NCBI RefSeq assembly: GCF_009760405.1
Contig: NZ_WRPP01000002.1
Coordinates: forward strand, 744,001-808,000
Direction: 5' to 3'
DNA from: Nocardia terrae
GTDB lineage: Bacteria > Actinomycetota > Actinomycetes > Mycobacteriales > Mycobacteriaceae
Length of the DNA: 64,000 nucleotides
The notes under the pieces: generated by a model
Seen by the model: the letters and a program-made list of their open reading frames with translations, nothing else
The model's database searches: none
Told to the model about the DNA's origin: nothing
Part shown: one piece after another, positions 44,881 to 55,513 of the stretch
Layout: each line of letters opens with the position of its first letter
How positions within the stretch are numbered: position 1 is the first letter of the stretch
Program-made: the position numbers and the translations under genes

Positions 44881-47800
44881 GTGGGAATAGGGGACTGGCT
44901 CAACAACGTTGGGGACGCGGTCGAGAACGCCGTCGACGAGGTGGAGACCAAAGCCGGCTCGGTCATCGACCGCGGCGCGCACACGGTCGCGGACTTCGCT
45001 CGTGACCACGGCGCGGGCGGGGTCGCCGATGCGATCGATGAGATCGGTGATCAGATCTCCAACGCGTTGGGCGGGGAGATCGTCGAGAAGGAACTCGGCC
45101 AGACCAAGGACAAGACCGAGCTGATCCATGGTGAGCCGTCTGCCATTCACGATGTCTCGGGCAAGCTGAAGTCGATGTCGACCTCGATCGAGTCGACCGG
45201 CGACGCATTGCGCACGATCGATGTCGCGGATTGGACGGGAAAGGCCGCCACCGCGTTTCACACCGAGTTCGACAAGCAGCCCAAGATGTGGTGGACCGCC
45301 GGGGATGCGTTCGTCAAAGCGGCTGCGCACCTGGACAGCTGGTATTGGGCGGTGATGACTGCGCAAGCGAAAGCCCAAGAGGCGATCGATAAGTGGGAGG
45401 CCGCTGAGAAGGAAGAGAAGTCGAAGAAGTCGGCGTGGAATGGCTTGTCGGACAAGGAGAAGAAGGCCACTCCTCTGGTTGATACGTGGACCTCGATGCG
45501 TGAGGAGGCACGTGCGATTCTGAAGAATGCCCGTTCGCAGCGCGACAGCATCGCCTCTCAGGTCGTGAGTGGACTGCAGACCGAAACCCAAGAGGCCCCG
45601 AACGAGCCGCCGTTGTCGCAGCGGCTGAGCGCGGATCTCAGCGATCTGAAGGACGTCTACGACTACGGCAAGCTCAGCTTCGGCAGCGGATTGCTGACCT
45701 CGTTCTCCTCGATCGTTCAGTTCGCGCGCTCGACGAACATCACCGACCCGTACAACATCTCGCATCCGGCCGAATACTTCTCGAGCATGGCCGATCTGGG
45801 CACCGGGCTGGTGACCGCGGCCGCGGATCCGGGCGCGGTGGTCGATTCCGTGCTCTCTGACGCGCGGAAGAACCCATTCGAAACCGGCGGCGCGATCACC
45901 GGCAACATCATCCTCACCGTCATGACCGGCGGCGCGGGCACCGCACCCAAGGTCGCCGCAGAGACAGTGGAAGAGGCCACCAACGCCGTCCGCCTCACCG
46001 AAGTCACCACTAACGTCCTCAAGGACGCTCCCGCCGGGGTACCCAAGGGGTTGCCGCATGTCGAGACTCCCGCGGTGCCCGGTCGGGCGGCCCCAGCGGT
46101 CGAGCGGCCCGTCGAACCCTCTGCCGGATCGGGAAATCCAGCGGCGACCAAGCCGAATGGAGCTCAGCCGGGCGCTTCCGCGCCGCAGTCGCCAGGTGCG
46201 GGCGTACCAAAGCCGGACACAACCGGTCCCGCGCCAGCCGCGGCACCAGAAAGTGGGCCGGTGGCCGCTCCGCATCCGGACGGGACTGCGCCGCAACCAC
46301 ATCCGTCAGATGATCACCCCGGCGCCACGGAACCGGCAACCCCTCCGAGCCACCCCGATACGCCGACACACCCCGATGGCGCTACCACGCAACCCAACCC
46401 ATCCGCAGAGCCCAAACCAGTCGAAGCGAACCACGATCCGTCCTCAGCCGGTCCGCACGCCGACCGCCCCGGACAACCGGGACTAGCGACCGACCAGCCA
46501 GGGCAGCCTGGCCTCGCGACCGACCGTGCGGCCAACGAAGAATCCCCCTCGGCACCACACACCGAACCGAATTCTCCAGCACCGCATAGCGAGGTGCCCG
46601 ACAAAGGACATTCTCCCGCCGTTGATGATCAGCAGCCCCCGGCTGAGCACGATCCGTCTCATCGTGGAGATCCCGACGGGACGCATTCCGGCGGGCACGA
46701 CCCCCAGCCGCAACACGAAACGCCATCAAACGAACACCAGCCCGAACCGGCGCCTCACGGGCAGCATCCCGGATTGGAAGATCACGCCGGTGCTGACCGA
46801 CAGGCCCCGGACCACGCTCGCAGTGTTCATCCCGAGGACACCAGCGGGCTGAAGGACAAAACCTGCACCGAGGATCCGGTCGACATCGCCACCGGCGCTT
46901 TCCTGCTCCCGGAAACCGACGTCGACTTGGCTGGCGTTCTTGGGCTGGTACTGCGGCGCACCCACCGCTCCAGCTACGGATTCGGCCGCTGGTTCGGCCC
47001 TTCCTGGTCGGCGACGCTCGATACGCGTGTCATCGTCGACAAGGAAGGCATCACCTTCATCAGCGAAGACGGCGTCCTGCTCGCGTTTCCGCACGCCGAC
47101 ATCGGGATACCGGTGCAACCGATGGCAGGAGATCTTGGCTGGACCCTGACCCGTACCGAGGCTGGTAGCTACCAGGTGCGCGATCTGCAACGAGAACTGG
47201 TGTGGCACTTCGCGCCAGAATCTGGCCTCTCAGGTTTGGATGCCCGGTTGGGCAATCTTGCAGTGTCCGCAATCACCGACCGTCACCACAACCGCGTCCG
47301 ATTCCATTATGACCATGAAGGCGTTCCTGTCGCGGTTTCGCACTCCGGCGGTTACCGAGTCGCCATCGAGAGCGCCGCAGGTCGAATCACCGGTTTGACC
47401 GTCGTCGACTCGGACGGCATCGGATCCGAGATACGCACGCGGGTGCGGGAATTCGCCTATAGCAGCGGGAATCTGGTCGCGGTGACCAATGCGACCGGTG
47501 CGACCACGCGATACACCTACGACACCCAGAATCGCATGTTGTCGTGGACCGACTCCAACGACAACAGCATGACCAACACATACGACGAGGCCGGACGCGT
47601 TGTGCGCCAACGGGGTACCGGTGGAGTGTTGAGCTGCGATCTTCAGTATGCGGACTTTCCCGATGGCACAGGTAGTTTGACCACGATCACTAGCTCCGTG
47701 GGTGCCGTGACGACACGCGGCTTCGACCGTGACCTGAGACTCCGTGATGTGGTAGACCCCGTCGGCGGGCATACTCATATCGACTACAACACAGCGCGAA

Positions 47801-50505
47801 ATCCGCTGAAAGTTGTTGCCCCCGACGGTGCCACCACCACCTATGCCTATACCGATGACGGAGAGGTGGCTGGGGTCACGAGACCCGACGGTGCGACCAT
47901 CGGCATCGATTACGAGTCCCGCAATCGGCCGACTGCTGTCGCCGAGCCCGACGGAAGTGTGCACCGTCAGGAATGGGACGAATCTGGAAACCTGCGTGCC
48001 GCCATCGACGCTGCCGGCACGCGAACAGAGTTCAACCACCACCCCAACGGTGCGATTGCTTCCGTTCTCGGACCTACTGGGGCGCGAACCGTTATCGAGG
48101 TCAACGGTGCCGGTCTGCCGGTGGCGATGACCGACCCTTCCGGCGCCGTAACCCGTATCGTCCGGGATGGCTCAGGTCGTCCTGTCGAAGTTGCTGATCC
48201 ATTAGGGTCGGTAACCCGATTCGAATGGGCTGCAGACGGAAAACTGTTGCGCCGCACTGACCCCGACGGCAACGCCGAGTCTTGGCTCTGGGACGGCGAA
48301 GGTAACCTTCTAGGGCACACGGATCGCGCCGGAGCGGTTACCCGGCTCACCTACAGTGCATTCGATTTGCTCGAATCCCGCACTGACCCCGATGGATCAG
48401 TGACCCGCTACACCTGGGACACCGAGCGTCGACTCACCAGCGTCACAAATTCGCTGGGACAAATCTGGAGCTACGAATACGACATCGCGGGACGGCTGGT
48501 CGCCGAGACTGACTACAACGGTACGACCACCAGGTACACCCACGATCGTGCCGGTCGCGTCACGACTATCACGCCATCGGGCGGAACGACACGCCATCGG
48601 GCCTACGACGTCCTCGGGCGCGTCACCGAGATCTCCGCCGACAGCGGCGAATGGCTGCGCTACCGCCACGACGCCGCCGGGCGGGTACTCACCGCGACCT
48701 CCGGTCTCGGTACCGAGAAGATCCACTCCCTCGAATTCGCCTACAGCCCAACAGGACAACTGGTCGCCCAACAATTGGACGACCAGCCCGCGATGCGATT
48801 CGAACACGATGCCCTCGGTCACCGAACCCGTCGCACGACACCAACTGGTGGGGTGACAACCTGGCAGTGGGATTTCGCCGGTCGCGTCCGTGAACTCTCC
48901 AGCGACGGCCATCACATTGCCTTCGACTACGATCCGGCCAGCCAGATGATCGGTTGGCGGATTGGCGAAGTCGCGGTCCATCACACCCTGTCCGCTATCG
49001 GACGCACTGTCACCCAGACCGTGACCGGGTTCCCGAGCTCCTCACTGAATCTCGACTCACAATCTGAGATTCGTCCGGTCCCACACCCTATCCGGCGCGA
49101 CAACTACGAGTATCGCCCCGACGGTTACCTCCGCAGCCACAGCCTTATCCGTCCGAATCAACCTACCGCTCAACACGATTACACCCTGGACCCGGCTGGC
49201 CGGGTCACCGCCATCATCGCGAACACCACTCTGGTCGAGTCGTACACCTACGACGCACTCAGCAATATCACCAGTTCAACCACCATCGCTGAATCGTCCG
49301 CGCCGACCGACAACCACACAACACCAACGGCTGTCGCCGTAGACGACCGCGGACACCAGGAAGCGGTGCGGGGCGATGGCCATCGCAAGTACCGCAACAA
49401 CCTGCTAATTCAGGACGGGCGCACCAGGTACCGCTACGACAAGGCCGGACGGCTGATCCGCAGGAGTCGAGCCCGACTCTCACGCAAGCCGGAAGTCTGG
49501 CACTACAGCTACAATAGCTTCGATCAACTCACGGATCTCACGACGCCCGACGGTCAGCATTGGCACTACACCTACGATGCCCTCGGCCGTCGGATCTCCA
49601 AACAGCATGTCGACAGCGACGGCACCGTTCATGAGCGCGTGGACTACCTCTGGGACGGCACTCATGTCATCGAACAGACAACATCGGGCTCGTCGACACG
49701 CTGGCAGTACCGACCGGGCACCGACAACCCCATCGCTCAGACCACAGCTGGCGAATCCGTCGACTCCGAGTTCTACGCGATCATCACCGATCTCGTCGGA
49801 ACTCCGGTCGAACTCGTAAACCCTGACACCACACAGATCGTCGGTGAAGCTACCTCGGACCTGTGGGGCGAAACCACCTGGCAGGGCGAAGCCGCTACAG
49901 CGCTGCGCTTCCCCGGACAGATCCACGACCCCGAGAGCGGGCTCCACTACAACCTGAATCGCTACTACGACCCTGCTACCGGTCGCTACCTCACACAGGA
50001 CCCACTTGGACTGACGCCGGCACCCAACCCCAACACCTATCCGCACAACCCCACAGCGTGGGTCGACCCGCTTGGCCTGTGCCCCGGCGAGGTACGCGAC
50101 ACCTACCGCGGCGATTCTCAGAACAGCCCCGGCGGCCGCCATGGTCCCAGTGTGAGCATCGACCAGGTGAAGATGGAACTGGGTCGGGCAGGCATGCCCG
50201 TCAACCAATACGACATCGTTCACGTTCCAACAATTCGAACCCCAGACGGGATAGCCTACGGAAACAGTCCACACATCGCCGGTATCCCGGATTTGGGCCC
50301 ACGCGGGCTTCCTAAGATCGAAATTTCGGATATTGGATTGCGAAATATGGATGAAGCGGTTGCCACTATCTTCCATGAAATATACCACCACAAACACTTC
50401 AAGTTGACGCTGAACTCCGGAAATACGTGGGGCGGCTCCGAAGCGTCTGCGGAAGATTTTGGTCAACGCATGCTTTCCGAATTTCAGAAACGGAGAAACA
50501 AATGA
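44881..50505 (+). CDS. T7SS-type RHS polymorphic toxin with C-terminal HEXXH metallopeptidase tip
   Basis: 1,874 aa from a GTG directly after the previous stop. N-terminal T7SS signal-like helical region (1-200) with the WxG at about 118 (VADWTGKAATAF), a hydrophobic segment near 275-365, a Pro/His/Asp-rich linker (about 393-650), DUF6531 (DPVDIATGAFLLPETDVDL, about 665), roughly 20-25 YD repeats (855-1575), and the RHS core end DPESGLHYNLNRYYDPATGR (about 1683) with NPTAWVDPLGL. The variable tip (1736-1874) contains HEIYH at 1832-1836 followed by ASAE, the pattern of a zincin peptidase. Codon use becomes less GC-rich in this tip, as expected of swapped toxin modules. Peptidase activity is predicted, not shown. 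Confidence 0.88.
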   Translation: MGIGDWLNNVGDAVENAVDEVETKAGSVIDRGAHTVADFARDHGAGGVADAIDEIGDQISNALGGEIVEKELGQTKDKTELIHGEPSAIHDVSGKLKSMSTSIESTGDALRTIDVADWTGKAATAFHTEFDKQPKMWWTAGDAFVKAAAHLDSWYWAVMTAQAKAQEAIDKWEAAEKEEKSKKSAWNGLSDKEKKATPLVDTWTSMREEARAILKNARSQRDSIASQVVSGLQTETQEAPNEPPLSQRLSADLSDLKDVYDYGKLSFGSGLLTSFSSIVQFARSTNITDPYNISHPAEYFSSMADLGTGLVTAAADPGAVVDSVLSDARKNPFETGGAITGNIILTVMTGGAGTAPKVAAETVEEATNAVRLTEVTTNVLKDAPAGVPKGLPHVETPAVPGRAAPAVERPVEPSAGSGNPAATKPNGAQPGASAPQSPGAGVPKPDTTGPAPAAAPESGPVAAPHPDGTAPQPHPSDDHPGATEPATPPSHPDTPTHPDGATTQPNPSAEPKPVEANHDPSSAGPHADRPGQPGLATDQPGQPGLATDRAANEESPSAPHTEPNSPAPHSEVPDKGHSPAVDDQQPPAEHDPSHRGDPDGTHSGGHDPQPQHETPSNEHQPEPAPHGQHPGLEDHAGADRQAPDHARSVHPEDTSGLKDKTCTEDPVDIATGAFLLPETDVDLAGVLGLVLRRTHRSSYGFGRWFGPSWSATLDTRVIVDKEGITFISEDGVLLAFPHADIGIPVQPMAGDLGWTLTRTEAGSYQVRDLQRELVWHFAPESGLSGLDARLGNLAVSAITDRHHNRVRFHYDHEGVPVAVSHSGGYRVAIESAAGRITGLTVVDSDGIGSEIRTRVREFAYSSGNLVAVTNATGATTRYTYDTQNRMLSWTDSNDNSMTNTYDEAGRVVRQRGTGGVLSCDLQYADFPDGTGSLTTITSSVGAVTTRGFDRDLRLRDVVDPVGGHTHIDYNTARNPLKVVAPDGATTTYAYTDDGEVAGVTRPDGATIGIDYESRNRPTAVAEPDGSVHRQEWDESGNLRAAIDAAGTRTEFNHHPNGAIASVLGPTGARTVIEVNGAGLPVAMTDPSGAVTRIVRDGSGRPVEVADPLGSVTRFEWAADGKLLRRTDPDGNAESWLWDGEGNLLGHTDRAGAVTRLTYSAFDLLESRTDPDGSVTRYTWDTERRLTSVTNSLGQIWSYEYDIAGRLVAETDYNGTTTRYTHDRAGRVTTITPSGGTTRHRAYDVLGRVTEISADSGEWLRYRHDAAGRVLTATSGLGTEKIHSLEFAYSPTGQLVAQQLDDQPAMRFEHDALGHRTRRTTPTGGVTTWQWDFAGRVRELSSDGHHIAFDYDPASQMIGWRIGEVAVHHTLSAIGRTVTQTVTGFPSSSLNLDSQSEIRPVPHPIRRDNYEYRPDGYLRSHSLIRPNQPTAQHDYTLDPAGRVTAIIANTTLVESYTYDALSNITSSTTIAESSAPTDNHTTPTAVAVDDRGHQEAVRGDGHRKYRNNLLIQDGRTRYRYDKAGRLIRRSRARLSRKPEVWHYSYNSFDQLTDLTTPDGQHWHYTYDALGRRISKQHVDSDGTVHERVDYLWDGTHVIEQTTSGSSTRWQYRPGTDNPIAQTTAGESVDSEFYAIITDLVGTPVELVNPDTTQIVGEATSDLWGETTWQGEAATALRFPGQIHDPESGLHYNLNRYYDPATGRYLTQDPLGLTPAPNPNTYPHNPTAWVDPLGLCPGEVRDTYRGDSQNSPGGRHGPSVSIDQVKMELGRAGMPVNQYDIVHVPTIRTPDGIAYGNSPHIAGIPDLGPRGLPKIEISDIGLRNMDEAVATIFHEIYHHKHFKLTLNSGNTWGGSEASAEDFGQRMLSEFQKRRNK

Positions 50506-50521
50506 CAACTCGGTGTGCAGC

Positions 50522-50881
50522 ATGAGGGAATACGACTCCACTCAGGTGGAAGAACTACTCTCAGGTCCACGATTCACTGAGGACCCAACTGAACGAACCT
50601 GCCCAGCCTGCGGAAACCGGGCTGTGCGCACGTACATGTACCGGAATGTTGGCACGCATCGCACAACGCGCATTACCTACTCGTGGTGTGCGGTTTGCCG
50701 ACGATTCAAAGGATGGACCGGCCCGGATCTCGGTGACCTGACATTCTCGGATCCACTCGGATCGCTTTCTGCGGCGGATCGGCGCGAAATGGAGAAGGAC
50801 TTCGACCGCTTTTTTGAAACTCTCGACAAACTTTGGGATGCTGGAGAGCTTCCGCAACAGTTTGATCGGAAACCCAGCTGA
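50522..50881 (+). CDS. zinc-ribbon protein, candidate immunity protein
   Basis: 119 aa from the ATG at 50522 (in-frame GTG at 50513 also possible). Contains CPACG at about 29-33 and SWCAVCRRF at about 54-62, a zinc-ribbon pair, and an acidic C-terminal helix (EMEKDFDRFFETLDKLWD). It begins 16 bases after the RHS stop and has similarly reduced GC. Position directly behind the toxin tip suggests the cognate immunity protein; the family is not one I can name. Confidence 0.65.
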   Translation: MREYDSTQVEELLSGPRFTEDPTERTCPACGNRAVRTYMYRNVGTHRTTRITYSWCAVCRRFKGWTGPDLGDLTFSDPLGSLSAADRREMEKDFDRFFETLDKLWDAGELPQQFDRKPS

Positions 50882-50889
50882 GGAGAAAC

Positions 50890-51120
50890 ATGGCGGCACT
50901 GGCCAGGGAAGAACTAATTGAACTCGTTACCCGACTGTACGAAGGTCAAGGTGACGAAACTGAGCAAGATGCATGGCTGCAGACGCTCAAAGACTCGGTA
51001 GCCGACCCCCGGATCAGCGACTACATCTTCTGGGACAACTCGAACCCCCGACTGACGCCGGAACAGATCGTTGACAAGGCGCTGGCGTACCGGCTGATTG
51101 CACTCGGCGGTCCAGAATAG
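50890..51120 (+). CDS. colicin/pyocin immunity-like protein
   Basis: 76 aa. The pattern LARE-LIELVTRLYEGQGDETEQD, then DPRISDYIFWDN and LTPEQIVDKALAYR matches the small four-helix immunity proteins of DNase colicins and pyocins (Colicin_Pyocin family), including the SDxIFW helix that contacts the toxin. It follows the zinc-ribbon gene by eight bases. In colicins this family neutralises HNH nucleases; the adjacent tip is not HNH-like, so it may be an orphan immunity gene. Confidence 0.7.
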   Translation: MAALAREELIELVTRLYEGQGDETEQDAWLQTLKDSVADPRISDYIFWDNSNPRLTPEQIVDKALAYRLIALGGPE

Positions 51121-51170
51121 GTCGCGTTGCCGACGGGAGACAGGGTTGGTGAAGCTGTTGCATCGACACG

Positions 51171-51788
51171 TCATTCCGAGTCTTTCGGAGACCAAGCCGA
51201 CTTCTCGGCCGTTCCGAAACATGTTGCTGTAGGGTATTTTTCGGCTTTCACGGTGATTTTTGCGGCGGCTGCGGTGATCGGATCAATCCGCAACAGGGCA
51301 CTCAGCGCCGAGAGGTGTGCCGTCACCGCTTGAAGGAGAGCCGGAAGTTCGGTCCGTACGGCGGTGCCCGCCTGCGAGGAGCAGGCGGTCCATTGAAACA
51401 CTTCAAGGACGCGTCCAGTCGCTGCGATCAGGTCGCACAGCGCACGTATTAAGGCGCGAGGATCGACGCTGTCGTCGCTGTTGCTGCGGTCTGCCAAGCG
51501 CGTGATGGTGGTGGGTATGGCGGTGACGTCGTGCAGTCGAAGCAGGTAGAGGACGACGTCACCGATCTCTTCGGCGAGATTGGGGTCACCGATAGCACGA
51601 ACTGGTTCGGGGCAATCGACGAGTCGGCCGACCGCCTCAGCAAGCTCACCGACCTCACCACCCAGCGCCATGGCCAGGTTCTTGGGGGTGTGGAACTGCT
51701 CCCAGTTCCGGTCGCGCGCAAACTTGCGCTGAGCCGCCACAAGAACCTCAACACCATCCATGTCTTGAGGCGGTACCTGCCTAAGCAT
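51171..51788 (-). CDS. MazG-like nucleotide pyrophosphohydrolase with degenerate second half
   Basis: 205 aa from the ATG at 51788 (another at 51761). First half: FARDRNWEQFHTPKNLAMAL, GGEVGELAEAV (ExxE) and LAEEIGDVVLYLLRL (ExxD), the Mg-binding set of MazG/dCTP pyrophosphatases that remove non-canonical or excess NTPs. The second half (from about 110) repeats the helix pattern (ALCDLIAATGRVLEVFQW, LLQAVTAHLSALSALLRID, ITVKAEKYPT) without the acidic residues. Convergent with the immunity genes. Confidence 0.75.
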   Translation of the reverse strand: MLRQVPPQDMDGVEVLVAAQRKFARDRNWEQFHTPKNLAMALGGEVGELAEAVGRLVDCPEPVRAIGDPNLAEEIGDVVLYLLRLHDVTAIPTTITRLADRSNSDDSVDPRALIRALCDLIAATGRVLEVFQWTACSSQAGTAVRTELPALLQAVTAHLSALSALLRIDPITAAAAKITVKAEKYPTATCFGTAEKSAWSPKDSE

Positions 51789-51806
51789 CACTGCCTATCG
51801 CCATAA

Positions 51807-52829
51807 CCCTGCACGACCACCGCGGGTGATGCGTACTACCGGACGATCCATGAGGCTGACAAGCCCCGGACGGATGCGGACGCGATCAAGCTTGCGAAGG
51901 AGATGGGGCATCTCTCGATCGAGGAGGCCGGGAGGCCGTCTTATCTGGCGGACTACCTGGACGACGTCGCAGACGTAGCGCCGGCTGCTGCTCAGATGCA
52001 GTACGTCGTGCTGTCGGGCACATTCACCATGCTGACGCTGCAAGGCCATTTCGATGTCAGCCTCATGGCACCGGTCCCGCGGCCTGAACGGGGACCAGGG
52101 GACCAGCGGGCGTTGTCGCCGAGTCAGCGAGGCCAGTTCTACGACCTCATCGTCTCCCGGCAGCTGAAATCCGGGTATTTCCGGGTGCTGGTATTGACGA
52201 TGCTGGGCACGGGGATTCGTCCCGGAGAAGCACTCGCAGTCAGATGGGACGACATCGCCGGGCTGGAGGATTCATCTGTCGAGAACGCCATCATGCATGT
52301 GAGTGGCACTGTCGTGAAGCTCCGTCTCTACGGAACAAGGACCTTCCGGCAGAACAAGCGCAAGCATCGAAAGGAAGGCTTCGGGTACTACATCGCGTTG
52401 CCCCGGTGGCTCACCGCGGAGCTGCGCGAGTGGAAGTCTCACTGCTCTCCGACGTCGGACGAACTGCCGGTCTTCATGTCGAACCGCGGAAGTGTGATCG
52501 CACCGTGCACAGCGCACCGTGTGCTCAGCCGTGTCCGTGGTGGGACAGAGCTGTCGTGGGTGAAGTTCGGCAACCTTCGGGACACTGTCGCGACGCACGT
52601 GGCGGGCACGACCGGTGACGCCCGGCGGGCGAGCGCGTAGTTGGGGCACTTGGACGGCGCTGGAATCGCTACCCGGCACTACATCGACCCGGCTGGATAT
52701 GTGCACGTTGTCGTGGATAACGCCGAGGTGCTGGAGGGCCTCGTCCCAACCAAAGTTGGAGCAAAGTTGGAGTTTGGAGGACAAATCGACCTCGACCATG
52801 CCCCTGACCTCGGGGTCTCCGGCGAATGA
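51807..52829 (+). pseudogene. tyrosine recombinase/phage integrase, interrupted
   Basis: A continuous frame of integrase sequence. It lacks the N-terminal part (the frame opens at 51807 behind a TAA) and is broken by an in-frame TAG at 52638-52640. Before the stop: TGIRPGEALAVRWDDI with the first catalytic Arg and FGNLRDTVATHVAG with the second Arg motif; after the stop, in the same frame, LGHLDGAGIATRHYIDP holds the His and the nucleophile Tyr. The enzyme therefore cannot be full-length without read-through. A likely relic of the element that brought the toxin island. Confidence 0.82.
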
Positions 52830-52915
52830 GATAAAATCGGTGGTTCATGTGTGTCGTGACGGCGCACAATCGGTCAGTTAACTATCCGCAGCCGCTGTAC
52901 CCCGAGGAGACGCTT

Positions 52916-54547
<1,632 letters not shown>

Positions 54548-55087
54548 GATCGCCGCCCCCGCATGGGTGCTGACCACTGGCCGTCGCAAACACCAAGCGC
54601 CGGAGCGGCATCGGAACCGGGTCACCGGTCCCTCCGCTCCGGCGTTGCCATTCCGGCCGCGGGCCTCCACGGGTCCGGATGCGCTGATCCGCGTGGCAGG
54701 AAGTCCGCCGGTGCGAGTGCCGATCGGCTTCGGCAAGGTCCGCGCCGCGGGTGACCGACAGACCAACTGACCGGAATGTCTGATGAATCAGGCGTCGCCG
54801 TAGACGAACGATCATGACGGGCCGGTCGCGCCCGCTGCGGGTGCCGGAGCCCTGACGAAGGCTGTACACCGCCTGGAAGGGCCTGTCGTTCAGCAGAATT
54901 CGCGCACCCGCCCTGGCGCGCCGGTGACACTTCCGACCAGCGAGAATCCCCCATTTCTGCCCGCGATTCGGGCATTTCGCCACATTCGGCACAGAAAGCG
55001 GTGACTCGGATCACACTGATTCGTTGATCACACGGGAACAAGTCTCTAACCTGGAATGAGGCGCCCACGGCGACTCGGAGGATAGCC
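54548..55087. other. 540-base gene-free stretch
   Basis: No supported gene on either strand. Holds the ABC-F terminator hairpin (54598-54644) and the leader of the small HTH gene, with a GGAGG-type site just before 55088. Confidence 0.6.
54598..54644 (+). terminator. hairpin after the ABC-F gene
   Basis: Perfect 11-bp stem CGCCGGAGCGG (54598-54608) with its complement at 54634-54644; the loop contains a second small stem (ACCGG/CCGGT). It begins 50 bases past the stop. Confidence 0.65.
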
Positions 55088-55333
55088 ATGAGTGACAGGC
55101 CCGCACAGGGTAAAGCCGTATTGGGTAAAGGCACGCGCGTCACCGGGAAATCCCGCGATCGCTTGCAATCCCAGCTCAAGAAGCAGTACGAGGCCGGAGC
55201 CAGTATCCGGTCGCTGGCCCGGGAAACGGGCCGCTCGTACGGCTTCATCCACAACGTGCTGGTGGAGTCGCATGTGCAACTCCGCAGCCGGGGCGGCGCG
55301 AACCGCCGCAAGGCCGCCAAGGCCGGCAAGTAG
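55088..55333 (+). CDS. small helix-turn-helix protein (Rv1473A-type)
   Basis: 81 aa, basic. Contains a resolvase-like HTH (KKQYEAGASIRSLARETGRS, YGFIHNVLVESHVQL) and a Lys/Arg-rich C-terminus (RGGANRRKAAKAGK). This matches the small HTH protein next to Rv1473 in mycobacteria. GGAGG-type ribosome site before the ATG. Probably a nucleoid- or DNA-binding protein; targets unknown. Confidence 0.88.
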   Translation: MSDRPAQGKAVLGKGTRVTGKSRDRLQSQLKKQYEAGASIRSLARETGRSYGFIHNVLVESHVQLRSRGGANRRKAAKAGK

Positions 55334-55340
55334 CGTCTTC

Positions 55341-55410
55341 TCCGTTCGGGAAGGGGTTGCCCTCCCGTCGGGAACGGATTGCTGGGTCTCGACCGGCGAA
55401 AGCCGGTCGA
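55341..55410 (+). terminator. two hairpins after the HTH gene
   Basis: First: TCCGTTC (55341-55347) with its complement at 55372-55378, enclosing a G-run/C-run stem. Second: TCGACCGGC (55389-55397), GAAA tetraloop, complement at 55402-55410. They start 8 bases past the stop. Confidence 0.55.
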
Positions 55411-55513
55411 CGACTTGCGATTCGGGACGCCTTGCGGTGGTCGGGGATGACCTGGCGCAATCCCGGGGACGACTCGGGATGGCGCGCGGCCTGCCCGTGA
55501 CGGCACGTGGAAC

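Noticed and set aside
50087..50505. HNH/colicin-type nuclease reading of the RHS tip, suggested by the colicin-like immunity gene
   Set aside because: The His spacing fits HEXXH, not the HNH/ColE7 arrangement, and the conserved Asn and second His pair are not seen.
52780..52846. tRNA or att site at the right end of the integrase remnant
   Set aside because: A short GC hairpin is present but no cloverleaf or T-loop sequence; no matching repeat found at the left border by eye.
54622..55506. 294-codon minus-strand frame over the ABC-F/HTH gap
   Set aside because: It is antisense to the recognised HTH gene and its terminators and shows no domain.
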